From: Corynebacterium suranareeae
Lineage (GTDB): Bacteria > Actinomycetota > Actinomycetes > Mycobacteriales > Mycobacteriaceae
Direction of reading: 5' to 3'
Assembly: GCF_002355155.1 (NCBI RefSeq)
Contig: NZ_AP017369.1
Span: 2,728,001 to 2,792,000 of the forward strand
DNA length: 64,000 bases
Under the pieces are notes generated by a model. It was not told the origin of the DNA. It saw nothing but the letters and a program-made list of their open reading frames with translations, and searched no databases. Position numbers and translations under genes: made by a program. This document shows, in pieces, positions 34,951 to 43,340 of this stretch. Position 1 is the stretch's first letter, and each line of letters starts with the position of its first letter.

Positions 34951-35159
34951 TTTCGCGCAGGAAGCCCAATAAGTCTTCAAGAGTTAACCTCAAAGTATCC
35001 AAGACTTAACTTATTTCTCTTATCTTATGAATTGACCGAGTGAAATCTCGGAAAATCTCGTGGTTTTCATACCAAGCTTGCTTCATTTTTACCCCCCTTT
35101 CCAATGAAGCCCTGTGAAGCCCTGAATTCCACAGTCGAACTTAAATAAGGAAATAACAG

Positions 35160-36575
35160 ATGTCTTTTAAGCGTCGTTCGCTTGCAATTACTTGCGCAAT
35201 CACCTCAAGCATTGTTCTCGCTGGAGTTTCCGGCACTGCCGCAGCTTCGTCCTCCTACGTTTCCGGCTCCTCAGGACTGTTTTCCTCGTCTTCCGATGCT
35301 GCACCTGCGCCTCAGAATGCGCCAAAGAACATCATCTACATGATCGGTGACGGCATGGGCTTCAACCACGTCGCAGCAACCAACCTGTATGAGACCGGCC
35401 AGACCAAGTACCAGGTTGCTGGTGAGCCAGGAGCTGTTGCCCCAGTAGAAGGCGGCGCACCTGTTCAGGCTTATGAGAGCGCTGAGTGGACTCAGCTTTC
35501 ACAGTCCACCTACCAGGATGGAAACTCTTATGATCCTGAGCGCGCATGGGCTGACCACAACTACGTCAACGAGAACTTCACTGACTCCGCAGCTGCAGGA
35601 ACCGCAATGGCTACCGGTGTGAAAACCACCAACGGCATGATCGGTGTGAACTCCGCAAATGAGACTCTAAAGAACACTTCTGAGTACGCGATTGAAAAGG
35701 GTAAGGCTGCTGGTGTTGTTTCATCGGTGCCGTTCAACCACGCAACCCCTGCTGCTTGGGCTGCTCACAATGCCAACCGCAATGATCTCCACGCAATGGC
35801 AGATGAGATGATCGGCAGTGACCTGAACGTCATCATGGGCGCTGGCCACCCATTCTTCGACAACAACGGTAACCCAATCACCGAAGCTGATGAAGACTAC
35901 ATGCAGGCTTCCCAGTACGAGCGCCTAGCAAATGGTGAAACTGACTTCACCTTCATCGAAGAGGACGCTGACTTTGAAGCTTTGGCTAACGGCCAGGTTG
36001 AAAGCAACAAGTACTTCGGACTCGCCCAGGTCGAAGATACACTTCAGCACGACCGCGACGGCGAATCTGTTACTCCTTACGATGTCCCTCAAAACGATGT
36101 CGTTGACCTTGCCACCATGTCCAAGGCTGCGCTAAACGTTCTTAACCAGGACGAAGACGGCTTCCACGTCATGATTGAGGGCGGCGCCATCGACTGGGCA
36201 GGCCACGCAAACGACATTGCCCGTGACATCGAAGAAGTTCAAGCGTTCAACTCTGCTGTAGAAACCGTCATCCAGTGGGTCGAAGAAAACTCTTCCTGGG
36301 ATGAAACCCTCGTGATTGTCACCGCCGACCACGAGACCGGCTACATGACCGGCCCAGACGATAACCCAAACTGGTCCGCAATGACCGGCGCTGCAGGAAT
36401 CGTGCCAAACCACGGCTGGCACTCCGGCAACCACACCAACCAGCTAGTTCCAATTTTCGTTCGTGGCGCAGGAGTCTCTGATATCGTCGCTGCCGCTGAT
36501 GAGGTCGATCCAGTTCGTGGCAACTACATCGACAACGTTGAGATCGCTAACCTCACCCTCAACAAGTGGTGGTAA
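35160..36575 (+). CDS. Secreted alkaline phosphatase (PhoA family)
   Basis: A 471-residue exported phosphomonoesterase. The N-terminal signal peptide (KRRSLAITCAITSSIVLAGVSGTAAAS) has an AxA-type cleavage site near residue 29. The catalytic Ser143 sits in FTDSAAAGTAMATG, Asp64 in MIGDGMG, and the metal-binding histidines in VTADHETGYMTG and NHGWHSGNHT. ATG at 35160 has AAGGAAATAAC before it. The gene is located between two tRNA genes. The family is normally induced by phosphate starvation, but I see no clear PhoR-type box. Confidence 0.92.
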   Translation: MSFKRRSLAITCAITSSIVLAGVSGTAAASSSYVSGSSGLFSSSSDAAPAPQNAPKNIIYMIGDGMGFNHVAATNLYETGQTKYQVAGEPGAVAPVEGGAPVQAYESAEWTQLSQSTYQDGNSYDPERAWADHNYVNENFTDSAAAGTAMATGVKTTNGMIGVNSANETLKNTSEYAIEKGKAAGVVSSVPFNHATPAAWAAHNANRNDLHAMADEMIGSDLNVIMGAGHPFFDNNGNPITEADEDYMQASQYERLANGETDFTFIEEDADFEALANGQVESNKYFGLAQVEDTLQHDRDGESVTPYDVPQNDVVDLATMSKAALNVLNQDEDGFHVMIEGGAIDWAGHANDIARDIEEVQAFNSAVETVIQWVEENSSWDETLVIVTADHETGYMTGPDDNPNWSAMTGAAGIVPNHGWHSGNHTNQLVPIFVRGAGVSDIVAAADEVDPVRGNYIDNVEIANLTLNKWW

Positions 36576-36650
36576 TACCCACTTGACCAGCCGTTTTGAT
36601 TAAAGCAGTGCGGTGCATTAACATAATCCGTGCTGCTTAACGCGGTAATG

Positions 36651-36723
36651 GTGGCTGTAGTTCAGCTGGTAGAGCACCAGGTTGTGATCCTGGGTGTCGC
36701 GGGTTCGAGCCCCGTCAGCCACC
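36651..36723 (+). tRNA. tRNA-His (anticodon GTG)
   Basis: Acceptor stem GTGGCTG/CAGCCAC with the discriminator C at 36723; the base at 36650 is G and can supply the G-1 typical of tRNA-His. Anticodon loop TTGTGAT, T-loop GTTCGAGCC. A terminator follows. Confidence 0.93.
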
Positions 36724-36731
36724 CCTAATAA

Positions 36732-36771
36732 AACCCCCTGGCTTTGGGTAACAAAGTCAGGGGGTTCTTTT
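36732..36771 (+). terminator. Terminator after tRNA-His
   Basis: AACCCCCTG and CAGGGGGTT pair, with inner CTTTG/CAAAG, followed by TCTTTT. A copy of the 12-mer lies at 36772-36783, directly after the stem. Confidence 0.8.
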
Positions 36772-36783
36772 GCTTTTCGACGC
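36772..36783 (-). repeat. Copy of the 12-mer GCGTCGAMAAGC (intergenic)
   Basis: An exact GCGTCGAAAAGC on the minus strand, immediately after the tRNA-His terminator. Confidence 0.8.
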
Positions 36784-36874
36784 CTCCCGCCGCGCAACCG
36801 GTTAAGGAACGCTGATCATCTTGTTCGAAGCGCCCGTCACGGTTCCTCCTGAATCTTCACTACTGATTGGCCGT

Positions 36875-37239
36875 TCATGTATCCAGTGGCGTCAAAACAG
36901 CAATCTTCCAGTCATCGCCAGTACGGACGAGCTGGTACATTTTCCGCTCAACCGGTGCTCCGCCGTGGTGATTCCAGGTGACATCAGCCCAGATACTATG
37001 TCTAGTTGCTGCGACTACCTCCACGACTGCCTCGGCGACCGTGACTCCTTCATACTGGCCGAAAGCGCCAGCAAAGAACTCTTCGGTCTGGTTGGAATCG
37101 GTTACTGCGATAGCGTGTTCAGGGAATTCGATCAGCGCAGGCACCGCGTAATACTCGGATATCGCCTTTGCGTCTCGATTGAGTAGGTCACGGGTGTATC
37201 CGTCAAAAAAAACTTGCGGGCAATGTTGTACTCACTCAT
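36875..37239 (-). pseudogene. NTF2-like/SnoaL-type protein disrupted by a frameshift in an 8-T tract
   Basis: Reading from ATG 37239, the frame gives MSEYNIARKFF and then meets a run of eight T (37205-37212), after which it ends at a stop near 37132. One extra T would restore a continuous 121-residue frame: RKFFFDGYTRDLLNRDAKAI, then SEYYAVPALIEFPEHAI to the stop at 36875. The downstream 89-residue piece (ATG 37144) has the NTF2-like fold pattern, with GQYEGVTVAEAVVEVVAATRHSIWADVTW and KMYQLVRTGDDWKIAVLTPLD. Either the gene is dead in this strain or the tract varies by slippage. Confidence 0.7.
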
Positions 37240-37291
37240 AGGTCCGACGTTACGCCCAAATCTTAACGCAACGGCAAATCTCAAAAATTTT

Positions 37292-37303
37292 GCTTTTCGA
37301 CGC
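37292..37303 (-). repeat. Copy of the 12-mer GCGTCGAMAAGC (intergenic)
   Basis: An exact GCGTCGAAAAGC on the minus strand, 24 bp after the AraC-gene stop codon, upstream of the frameshifted NTF2-like gene. Confidence 0.8.
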
Positions 37304-37326
37304 ACCCCTCCACCCCACATGCGTCG

Positions 37327-38235
37327 TCAAGCAGCGCCTTTAAGGTGATCCCGCCGAAAGACAGCTGGCGGAACTCCATACTTTGCGCGAAACAGCCGTG
37401 TTAGATGCGCTTGGCTTGAAATGCCGTGGCGCATGCCGATGGCTAAAACTGTGAGGTTTTTGAGTCGAGGATCCTGAAGATCTCGGTGTACTTCCTCTAA
37501 ACGCAGGTTCCGTATTAATTCCGCTACTCCGTATTCTTCCCCTTCAAATAATCTATGAAGGGTCCTAACAGAAAGTCGATGCGCTCGAGCAACGGTAGCG
37601 ACCGAAAGTTGTGCAGAGCCCAGGTTGTCTCGGATATAGGAGTAAATGGCAACGCGGAGTGCTTCATCCGGTGCATATGGGGTGGCTTTTTCGTAGACAA
37701 GACCTGCGAGCAGATCAATCGCGGCATGACCTAAAAATTGTGAAGATTCCTGACCCTGGATTCCATCATGTATCGAAGTTTCAATTAATTGGGTAAGCAC
37801 CGCACCGGCACCAGGGGTCGGGAAGTGTTGGCGGAATGCATTGTTTAAGGTCCGGTTCGGAAGCGACAGTTGTTCTCGCGCCACTGTCATGACTGCACAA
37901 TTCCACTGCCCTTCAAAATGGAGTTGGTATGGAACCGCCGTATCGTAAATGGCTATTTCCCCTGGTCTAAGTTGTATATCTGCTTCACCATTTCGGCTTA
38001 ACACCATGGTCCCTGATTGCAGTGCGCATACTTTTACGGGGGCGCTTTCAGCGTGTGCAATTGCTGATGTTGTTCGAAGCAGCGACTGCGGGTTGCCCGC
38101 TATGTGGAATGTTGCCACTTCACCAATTAATGCCTGGCTTAGATCTCCTTGGGCACTTTTATCAGCCGCCCTTAAATCAAGCCCAAATACCGATTCCATT
38201 TGTATCGTCCACTGGGCAGATTCAGCTTCATCCAT
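37327..38235 (-). CDS. AraC-family transcriptional regulator
   Basis: A 302-residue activator-type protein. An N-terminal AraC-like ligand-binding/cupin domain (about 60-180, containing VLSRNGEADIQLRPGEIAIYD) is followed by two HTH motifs at about 200-295 (SVATVARAHRLSVRTLHRLFE and the second near HGISSQAHLTRLFRAKYGVPP). It is divergent from the aldehyde dehydrogenase gene, 141 bp apart, and probably activates the ALDH-ADH pair. Effector not identified. Start ATG 38235. Confidence 0.9.
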   Translation of the reverse strand: MDEAESAQWTIQMESVFGLDLRAADKSAQGDLSQALIGEVATFHIAGNPQSLLRTTSAIAHAESAPVKVCALQSGTMVLSRNGEADIQLRPGEIAIYDTAVPYQLHFEGQWNCAVMTVAREQLSLPNRTLNNAFRQHFPTPGAGAVLTQLIETSIHDGIQGQESSQFLGHAAIDLLAGLVYEKATPYAPDEALRVAIYSYIRDNLGSAQLSVATVARAHRLSVRTLHRLFEGEEYGVAELIRNLRLEEVHRDLQDPRLKNLTVLAIGMRHGISSQAHLTRLFRAKYGVPPAVFRRDHLKGAA

Positions 38236-38376
38236 TTTCCACTGCCCTCCAATCGAAGCTTCATGGCGTAAATCGTCAAAAACTCAGGCACATTCAGTCA
38301 AACAACAAGTGATTCCAAACACAATAATAGGTCATGTGTTAAGTGTCGCCCATTGTAAGTGTGAAAGGTAGTCTCC

Positions 38377-39822
38377 ATGAATCTTGTCTACGACAAGTTC
38401 TTTATCGGTGGTAAGTGGATAGCTCCGGCGAGCGATCAAGTCATCACGCCTATTAATCCCAGTACAGAGCAAACTATCGGGCAAGTACCTGATGCTGTAG
38501 AAGCTGATATTGATAACGCAGTCTCAGCTGCACGAACTGCTTTCGATGATCCAAGTGTGTGGTCTGGGTGGGAACCAACAGAACGCGCCAAAGTCATGCA
38601 CAAGCTTGCCGATGAAATCGATGCTCGAGCTGCAGATTTCCAAACTCGTGTGAGCTCACAAAACGGCATGCCTGTGTCTGTGGCTGCTCAACTAGAAACT
38701 GGATACCCCAGTGCAATTCTGAGGTATTACGCCGACCTTGTCAGCACAACATCATTCTCAGAAATCCGGCCAGGCATGTTCGGCGGTGAGATTGAGGTTC
38801 GTCGACAAGCAATCGGCGTGGTGGCGGCAATTGTGCCGTGGAATTTCCCCCAAGCATTGACCATGTTTAAACTCGCGCCAGCATTGGCCACTGGCTGCAC
38901 CATTGTGATCAAGCCGTCTCCAGAAACTGTGTTGGATGCATACCTTCTGGCTGAAGCCGTGGAAGCTGCCGGCGTACCTGACGGTGTAGTCAACATCGTT
39001 CCCGGCGGACGTGAGCCTGGCGCCTATTTGGTTGCTCACCCGCAGGTCAACAAGGTGGCTTTTACTGGTTCGACAGCTGCTGGACAAAAAATCGGCGAGG
39101 TATGTGGACGTTTGCTGCGCCCGGCAACCTTGGAGCTTGGTGGTAAATCGGCAGCCATTGTGCTTGATGATGCTGATCTGGATCTCGCCAAAATCGGAGA
39201 AGGTCTATTCACTTCTACCCTGCTTAATAACGGGCAGACCTGTTTCCTTGGAACCCGAATTCTTGCCCCACTGTCACGGTATAAGGAAGTCGTCGACGCA
39301 TTTACTGCTTTTGCTGGCAGCCTGCAAGTTGGGCCTGTGTCCTCCCCTGAGACTCAAATCGGCCCAATGGCAACTGCCCGTCAGCGTGAGCGTGTGGAAT
39401 CCTACATTTCTCAAGGAAAATCCTCCGGTGCTCGCATCACAGTTGGTGGCAGCCGCCCTCAGGATCTTGACGCTGGATTCTTCATCGAACCAACAGTATT
39501 TGCAGATGTAGACAACACCGCAAAAATAGCTCAAGAAGAAATCTTCGGCCCCGTACTCTCTGTCATTTCTTACAAAGACGATGAGCACGCCATCCAATTA
39601 GCCAACAATTCCGATTTCGGCCTCGGAGGAACCGTGTGGACTAGTGATCCAGAGAGAGGCGCCGCATTGGCGCGCCGGGTGCAGACCGGAACAATTGGCA
39701 TTAACCGCTACATCCCCGATCCAGCCGCGCCATTTGGCGGTGTGAAAAACAGCGGCCTTGGCAGAGAATTAGGCCCTGAAGGCTTGGCGGCGTACCAAGA
39801 AACCCAAACCATCTACCTGTAG
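38377..39822 (+). CDS. NAD(P)-dependent aldehyde dehydrogenase
   Basis: A 481-residue ALDH-superfamily enzyme oxidising an aldehyde to the acid. The oxyanion asparagine is in VPWNFPQALTMFK, the general-base glutamate in LELGGKSAAIVLDDADLD, and the nucleophilic cysteine in NNGQTCFL. The start is ATG 38377 with GAAAGG 10 nt upstream. It is followed 31 bp later by the alcohol dehydrogenase gene, so the pair would convert alcohol to acid through the aldehyde. Substrate specificity (for example aromatic versus aliphatic) cannot be decided from the sequence. Confidence 0.9.
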   Translation: MNLVYDKFFIGGKWIAPASDQVITPINPSTEQTIGQVPDAVEADIDNAVSAARTAFDDPSVWSGWEPTERAKVMHKLADEIDARAADFQTRVSSQNGMPVSVAAQLETGYPSAILRYYADLVSTTSFSEIRPGMFGGEIEVRRQAIGVVAAIVPWNFPQALTMFKLAPALATGCTIVIKPSPETVLDAYLLAEAVEAAGVPDGVVNIVPGGREPGAYLVAHPQVNKVAFTGSTAAGQKIGEVCGRLLRPATLELGGKSAAIVLDDADLDLAKIGEGLFTSTLLNNGQTCFLGTRILAPLSRYKEVVDAFTAFAGSLQVGPVSSPETQIGPMATARQRERVESYISQGKSSGARITVGGSRPQDLDAGFFIEPTVFADVDNTAKIAQEEIFGPVLSVISYKDDEHAIQLANNSDFGLGGTVWTSDPERGAALARRVQTGTIGINRYIPDPAAPFGGVKNSGLGRELGPEGLAAYQETQTIYL

Positions 39823-39853
39823 CCCAAACTACATCCATATATAAGGAGCAAAA

Positions 39854-40954
39854 ATGAAAACCCTTGCTGCAATTGTTCGTGCCACGGAACAACCGTTTGA
39901 AATCGCAACTGTTGATCTGGATGCGCCCAAACCAGATGAGGTTCAAGTCCGCGTTATTGCTGCGGGAGTGTGCCACACCGACGCCATTGTTCGTGATCAG
40001 ATCTACCCAACGTTTCTTCCTGCTGTATTTGGTCACGAAGGCGCAGGCATTGTTGTTGCCGTAGGTTCAGCGGTCACATCAGTAAAACCCGATGACAAGG
40101 TTGTTTTAGGGTTCAATTCTTGTGGGCAATGTCTGAAATGCCTGGGTGGCAAACCTGCATATTGTGAAAACTTTTACGCCCGCAACTTTGCCTGCACCCG
40201 CGATGATGGATCGACTGCATTTTCCCAAGATGGCGAACAAGTAGGTTCCCATTTCTTCGGCCAATCCACGTTTGCCAACTACACCAATGTCTCCGCTCGC
40301 AGCGTAGTCAAAATCGATGACGATGTTCCTTTGGAACTGCTGGGGCCTCTCGGCTGTGGCTTGTCCACCGGAGCTGGTGCGATCCTAAACTCGCTCGGCG
40401 TTGGAGCAGGAGATACCGTAGCAATTTTTGGCACTGGAGCTGTCGGTTCCGCGGCGATTATGGCAGCAGCCGCGACTGGAGCGACCACGATCATTGCTGT
40501 TGATATCCACAATTCCCGCCTTGAGATGGCCAAAGAACTTGGGGCGACCCACACGATCAATTCCAAGGACGAGGATCCTGCGGAGAAAATCAAGGAACTA
40601 ACTGGTGACGGCGTACAGTTCGCGCTGGATACAACCGGCGTGGTTGCTGTGACCAGGCAGGCGGCAGATTCTCTTGCGATCAACGGCACTGTCGGGCTTG
40701 TCGGCGCGCCTGCACCTGGTGCTGAAGCCACGTTTGAGGTGGGTGCATCTCTTGTGCGGGGTTGGAAATTCCAAACGATCGTTGAAGGCGACGCCATTCC
40801 GCAAGATTTCATCCCCCGCCTGGTTCACATGTGGCGTCAGGGCAAATTCCCCATCGAGAAGCTGGTACGCACCTATCCGCTGGAGAAAATCAATGATGCC
40901 TTCGCAGATTCCGCCAGCGGCGAAGTGATTAAGCCAATCGTGACCTTCAGTTAA
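39854..40954 (+). CDS. Zinc-dependent alcohol dehydrogenase (MDR family, aryl/benzyl-alcohol type)
   Basis: A 366-residue medium-chain dehydrogenase. Catalytic zinc ligands are seen in AGVCHTDAIV and VFGHEGAGIV. The structural zinc cluster is CGQCLKCLGGKPAYC, and the Rossmann motif is IFGTGAVGSAAIMAA. The pattern resembles benzyl-/aryl-alcohol dehydrogenases (XylB/AreB type), which pair with aldehyde dehydrogenases. Start ATG 39854 with AAGGAG 7 nt before it. It is the second gene of the AraC-controlled unit. A terminator-like hairpin with AAAAGCAAAA/TTTTGCTTTT lies just after the stop. Confidence 0.9.
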   Translation: MKTLAAIVRATEQPFEIATVDLDAPKPDEVQVRVIAAGVCHTDAIVRDQIYPTFLPAVFGHEGAGIVVAVGSAVTSVKPDDKVVLGFNSCGQCLKCLGGKPAYCENFYARNFACTRDDGSTAFSQDGEQVGSHFFGQSTFANYTNVSARSVVKIDDDVPLELLGPLGCGLSTGAGAILNSLGVGAGDTVAIFGTGAVGSAAIMAAAATGATTIIAVDIHNSRLEMAKELGATHTINSKDEDPAEKIKELTGDGVQFALDTTGVVAVTRQAADSLAINGTVGLVGAPAPGAEATFEVGASLVRGWKFQTIVEGDAIPQDFIPRLVHMWRQGKFPIEKLVRTYPLEKINDAFADSASGEVIKPIVTFS

Positions 40955-40987
40955 AAGCAAAAAGATTTTGCTTTTCGACGCCACCCT
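40954..40987. repeat. Left copy of a 28-nt repeat (hairpin plus 12-mer)
   Basis: The identical 28-nt stretch spans 40960-40987 here and 41415-41442 on the other side of the XRE gene. It includes TTTTGCTTTT, the 12-mer (minus-strand copy at 40970-40981) and CCACCCT. In this copy AAAAGCAAAA at 40954 pairs with TTTTGCTTTT, a 10-bp stem. Confidence 0.85.
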
Positions 40988-41015
40988 CCATCCGTAATGG
41001 CTATGCCGTTTGGCA

Positions 41016-41357
41016 TTAAGTGGCGTCCGCTAGACCTTCCTGTTCTGCTTCGATGGGGAGAGTCACGGTGCTTCCGTCGGCTCGTTTAACAGTGAGCTCA
41101 AGGCTGCCGCCGAGAGCCTCAACGTACTTCTGAATGGTAGACACGCGAGCCGAGGTGAGGTGGCCATTCTCCATTTGGGAAATTCGGTTCTGTCCAACCC
41201 CAATCTTTCTTGCAAGAGACTCTTGGGTTAGACCAGAATCCTCGCGGAGGGTACGGAGTCGATAAGCCTTAGCGTCGGCGTACATGCCGGCTTTGATTCT
41301 ATCGATGTTTTCGCGATTGCCGGGGCGACGTCGACGCAGGTAGTTAAGTGAAGTCAT
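41016..41357 (-). CDS. XRE/Cro-C1-type HTH regulator (antitoxin-like)
   Basis: A 113-residue protein with an HTH_3 domain at about 30-85 (LRTLREDSGLTQESLARKIGVGQNRISQMENG), followed by YVEALGGSLELTVKRADGS, which resembles the C-terminus of HigA-like antitoxins and phage regulators. No toxin gene is adjacent, so it is an orphan. Both sides carry the same 28-nt repeat, so the gene may have arrived as a small cassette. The start is ATG 41357, weakly supported by a nearby AGGAGAAT. Confidence 0.8.
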   Translation of the reverse strand: MTSLNYLRRRRPGNRENIDRIKAGMYADAKAYRLRTLREDSGLTQESLARKIGVGQNRISQMENGHLTSARVSTIQKYVEALGGSLELTVKRADGSTVTLPIEAEQEGLADAT

Positions 41358-41411
41358 GAGATTCTCCTGTTACGATTTATGCCGCATTCATTTTTAAGAA
41401 GGAACAGTAAG

Positions 41412-41442
41412 AGCAAAAGATTTTGCTTTTCGACGCCACCCT
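41412..41442. repeat. Right copy of the 28-nt repeat
   Basis: Bases 41415-41442 are identical to 40960-40987. AGCAAAA and TTTTGCT form a short hairpin, and the 12-mer lies at 41425-41436. The last two bases overlap the stop region of the next minus-strand gene. Confidence 0.85.
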
Positions 41443-41857
41443 ACTCCGCCCGAGCGATGCGATGTTTCTTCCAGAAATCAATGCCCCACAGGGAAATTTT
41501 GCACATCCACATCATTCGGTCGGCGTATCTTTCTGAGGTGTGCCCCTGTAGCCGTGGATCATCCTCGGGCATGGTTGCCATCGAAAAGATGGCATAAAAC
41601 CACACGACCGCATTCAGTAAAACCGCCAACGGCAAACCCGTTCCAAAGCCCAACCATGAGGGGAAGGCCGCCAGCATGGTCACGGGAATCCAATGAAGAT
41701 ACCCAGCAACAGGATTGTTGAGGAAAAACTGGTGGGCACCCCAAGGCCCTGCCCACACTGCGATCATATAGGCGCGTGATTTGGTTCGAGGTATAGCAAC
41801 TCCCTCGGTTTCCTCATCGGTCATATTAAATGGGCCGGTAGGTACATAACCAAACAT
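41441..41857 (-). CDS. TM2-like small membrane protein, function unknown
   Basis: A 138-residue protein with about three hydrophobic segments. The stretch AGPWGAHQFFLNNPVAGYLHW resembles the G-x-H-x-F-Y-x-G core of TM2 domain proteins, and hydrophobic segments follow at about 55-75 and 78-95. The C-terminal end is cytoplasmic and basic (DFWKKHRIARAE). It is divergent from the LarA homologue (121 bp). Function unknown. Confidence 0.65.
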   Translation of the reverse strand: MFGYVPTGPFNMTDEETEGVAIPRTKSRAYMIAVWAGPWGAHQFFLNNPVAGYLHWIPVTMLAAFPSWLGFGTGLPLAVLLNAVVWFYAIFSMATMPEDDPRLQGHTSERYADRMMWMCKISLWGIDFWKKHRIARAE

Positions 41858-41893
41858 ATACGCACTCTATCGCAGTGTGGAAGTTGGCCTTGG

Positions 41894-41905
41894 GCGTCGA
41901 CAAGC
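41894..41905 (+). repeat. Copy of the 12-mer GCGTCGAMAAGC (intergenic)
   Basis: An exact GCGTCGACAAGC, in the region between the TM2-like gene and the larA homologue. Confidence 0.8.
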
Positions 41906-41978
41906 ATTTTTCTTTTTAATCCTTGCAACAAACTGCAACTACTTGCCAAGTGACTTGCCCCTGAGGACACTTGTGTTT

Positions 41979-43307
41979 ATGAGCCAAAAGACTATTACCC
42001 TCCCGATCCCTGAAGGTCTTGCAGAATCCGCAGCGCTGTTGGGCGGTCCTACTGAAGTACTTAGCGACGAACAAGCACGTCAGTTCATTTTGGATGAAGT
42101 GGCAAAACTCGATGTCGATGGCAAAACGGTGTGCATGCCAATTCCTGACGGCACCCGCTCTGGCCCTCATGGCTTGATGATCCAGGCAGCTTATGATGCG
42201 ATTGCCGATCGTGCGAAATCAATCACCATTCTCATCGCGCTCGGCACGCACGCTGCCATGGACGAGCCTTCGATCGCAAAGCTATTGGGTGTACCTTCTG
42301 GCACCATCGAACAACGCTTCCCCAAAGCCCAAGTGATTAACCACGATTGGCACAACCCAGAAGCCATTGTTTCTTTAGGCACCATCGAAGCGGCAGAGAT
42401 TTCTAGGCTGACCAGTGGACTGCTGGAAGATCGCGACATGGACGTACAGATCAATAAATTGGTCGCAGAAGCCGATGTCAACTTAGTTGTTGGCCCCATT
42501 TTTCCGCACGAGGTGGTGGGTTTTTCTGGTGGCAACAAATACTTCTTCCCAGGATGCTCAGTGCATGATGTAATTGATATCTCCCACTGGGTGGGAGCGC
42601 TCATTACCGCTTCAGAGATCATCGGCACCCTAGGTATCACTCCGGTTCGCCAGCTGATTAACTCCTCTTCTGCGTTGATCCCTGGTGAAAAACTTGCTGT
42701 CACTTATGTCTCCACCACCGGCGATGATGATCAACCAGTCCTGCACTCAGTGGCAGTGGGCACCACTGAATCTGCGTGGGCAGCCAACGCCAACGTTGCA
42801 TCATCCACCCACATCAAATGGTTGGATGCTCCCTACAAGCGCATTGTGTCCAAAATTCCAGAAATGTATGAAGACCTCTGGACTGGCGCAAAAGGTGTCT
42901 ACAAAATGGAGCCCGTCTGTGCCGATGGTGGCGAGGTAATTGTTTATGCACCACACATCACTGAGATTTCTGAGATGCACCAAGGTCTAGCTGATATCGG
43001 CTACCACTGCATCGAATACTTCACCAAACAGTGGGACAAGTTCAAAGACCACCCCTGGGGCGAAATCGCGCACTCCACCCACGTTCGCGGCCTAGGCACC
43101 TTTGATCCAGAAACCGGTGAGGAAAAACTCCGCATCAACGTCACGTTGGCATCACAGGTTTCCCCAGAGGTCTGCGCTGCATACAACATTGGATACGCCG
43201 ACCCGGACTCCTTCGATTGGGACGCTCTTGACGCTGATCCAGATACGTTGGTTGTTGAACACGCTGGTGAGATTTTGCACCGGCTCGAGTCCCAACGCTC
43301 TGTTTAA
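41979..43307 (+). CDS. larA: LarA-family nickel-pincer racemase/epimerase homologue
   Basis: A 442-residue homologue of lactate racemase LarA, cytosolic. The nickel-pincer-site residues line up with L. plantarum LarA: Arg60 (for R75, in PDGTR), His91 (H108, GTH), His177 (H174), Lys187 (K184, the covalent attachment, in GFSGGNK) and His203 (H200). The spacing 177-187-203 exactly matches 174-184-200. The substrate may be lactate or another 2-hydroxy acid, since LarA homologues vary. The start is ATG 41979 with GAGGA upstream; extension to 41877 is not supported. It heads the larA-larE-larB run. Confidence 0.85.
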   Translation: MSQKTITLPIPEGLAESAALLGGPTEVLSDEQARQFILDEVAKLDVDGKTVCMPIPDGTRSGPHGLMIQAAYDAIADRAKSITILIALGTHAAMDEPSIAKLLGVPSGTIEQRFPKAQVINHDWHNPEAIVSLGTIEAAEISRLTSGLLEDRDMDVQINKLVAEADVNLVVGPIFPHEVVGFSGGNKYFFPGCSVHDVIDISHWVGALITASEIIGTLGITPVRQLINSSSALIPGEKLAVTYVSTTGDDDQPVLHSVAVGTTESAWAANANVASSTHIKWLDAPYKRIVSKIPEMYEDLWTGAKGVYKMEPVCADGGEVIVYAPHITEISEMHQGLADIGYHCIEYFTKQWDKFKDHPWGEIAHSTHVRGLGTFDPETGEEKLRINVTLASQVSPEVCAAYNIGYADPDSFDWDALDADPDTLVVEHAGEILHRLESQRSV

Positions 43308-43340
43308 CCTCACAAACTTTTTCAAGGAAAGCTCTTTTTC

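Noticed and set aside
34676..35002. A 108-residue minus-strand ORF with apparent protein-like composition
   Set aside because: It covers the tRNA-Arg gene and its terminator antisense, and its sequence follows from the tRNA. It is a known type of false gene.
38340..38362. Direct repeat TAAGTGT twice, 16 bp apart, upstream of the aldehyde dehydrogenase
   Set aside because: It lies 15-37 bp from the start codon, too close for an AraC activator site unless it serves the divergent gene; short repeats like this occur by chance.
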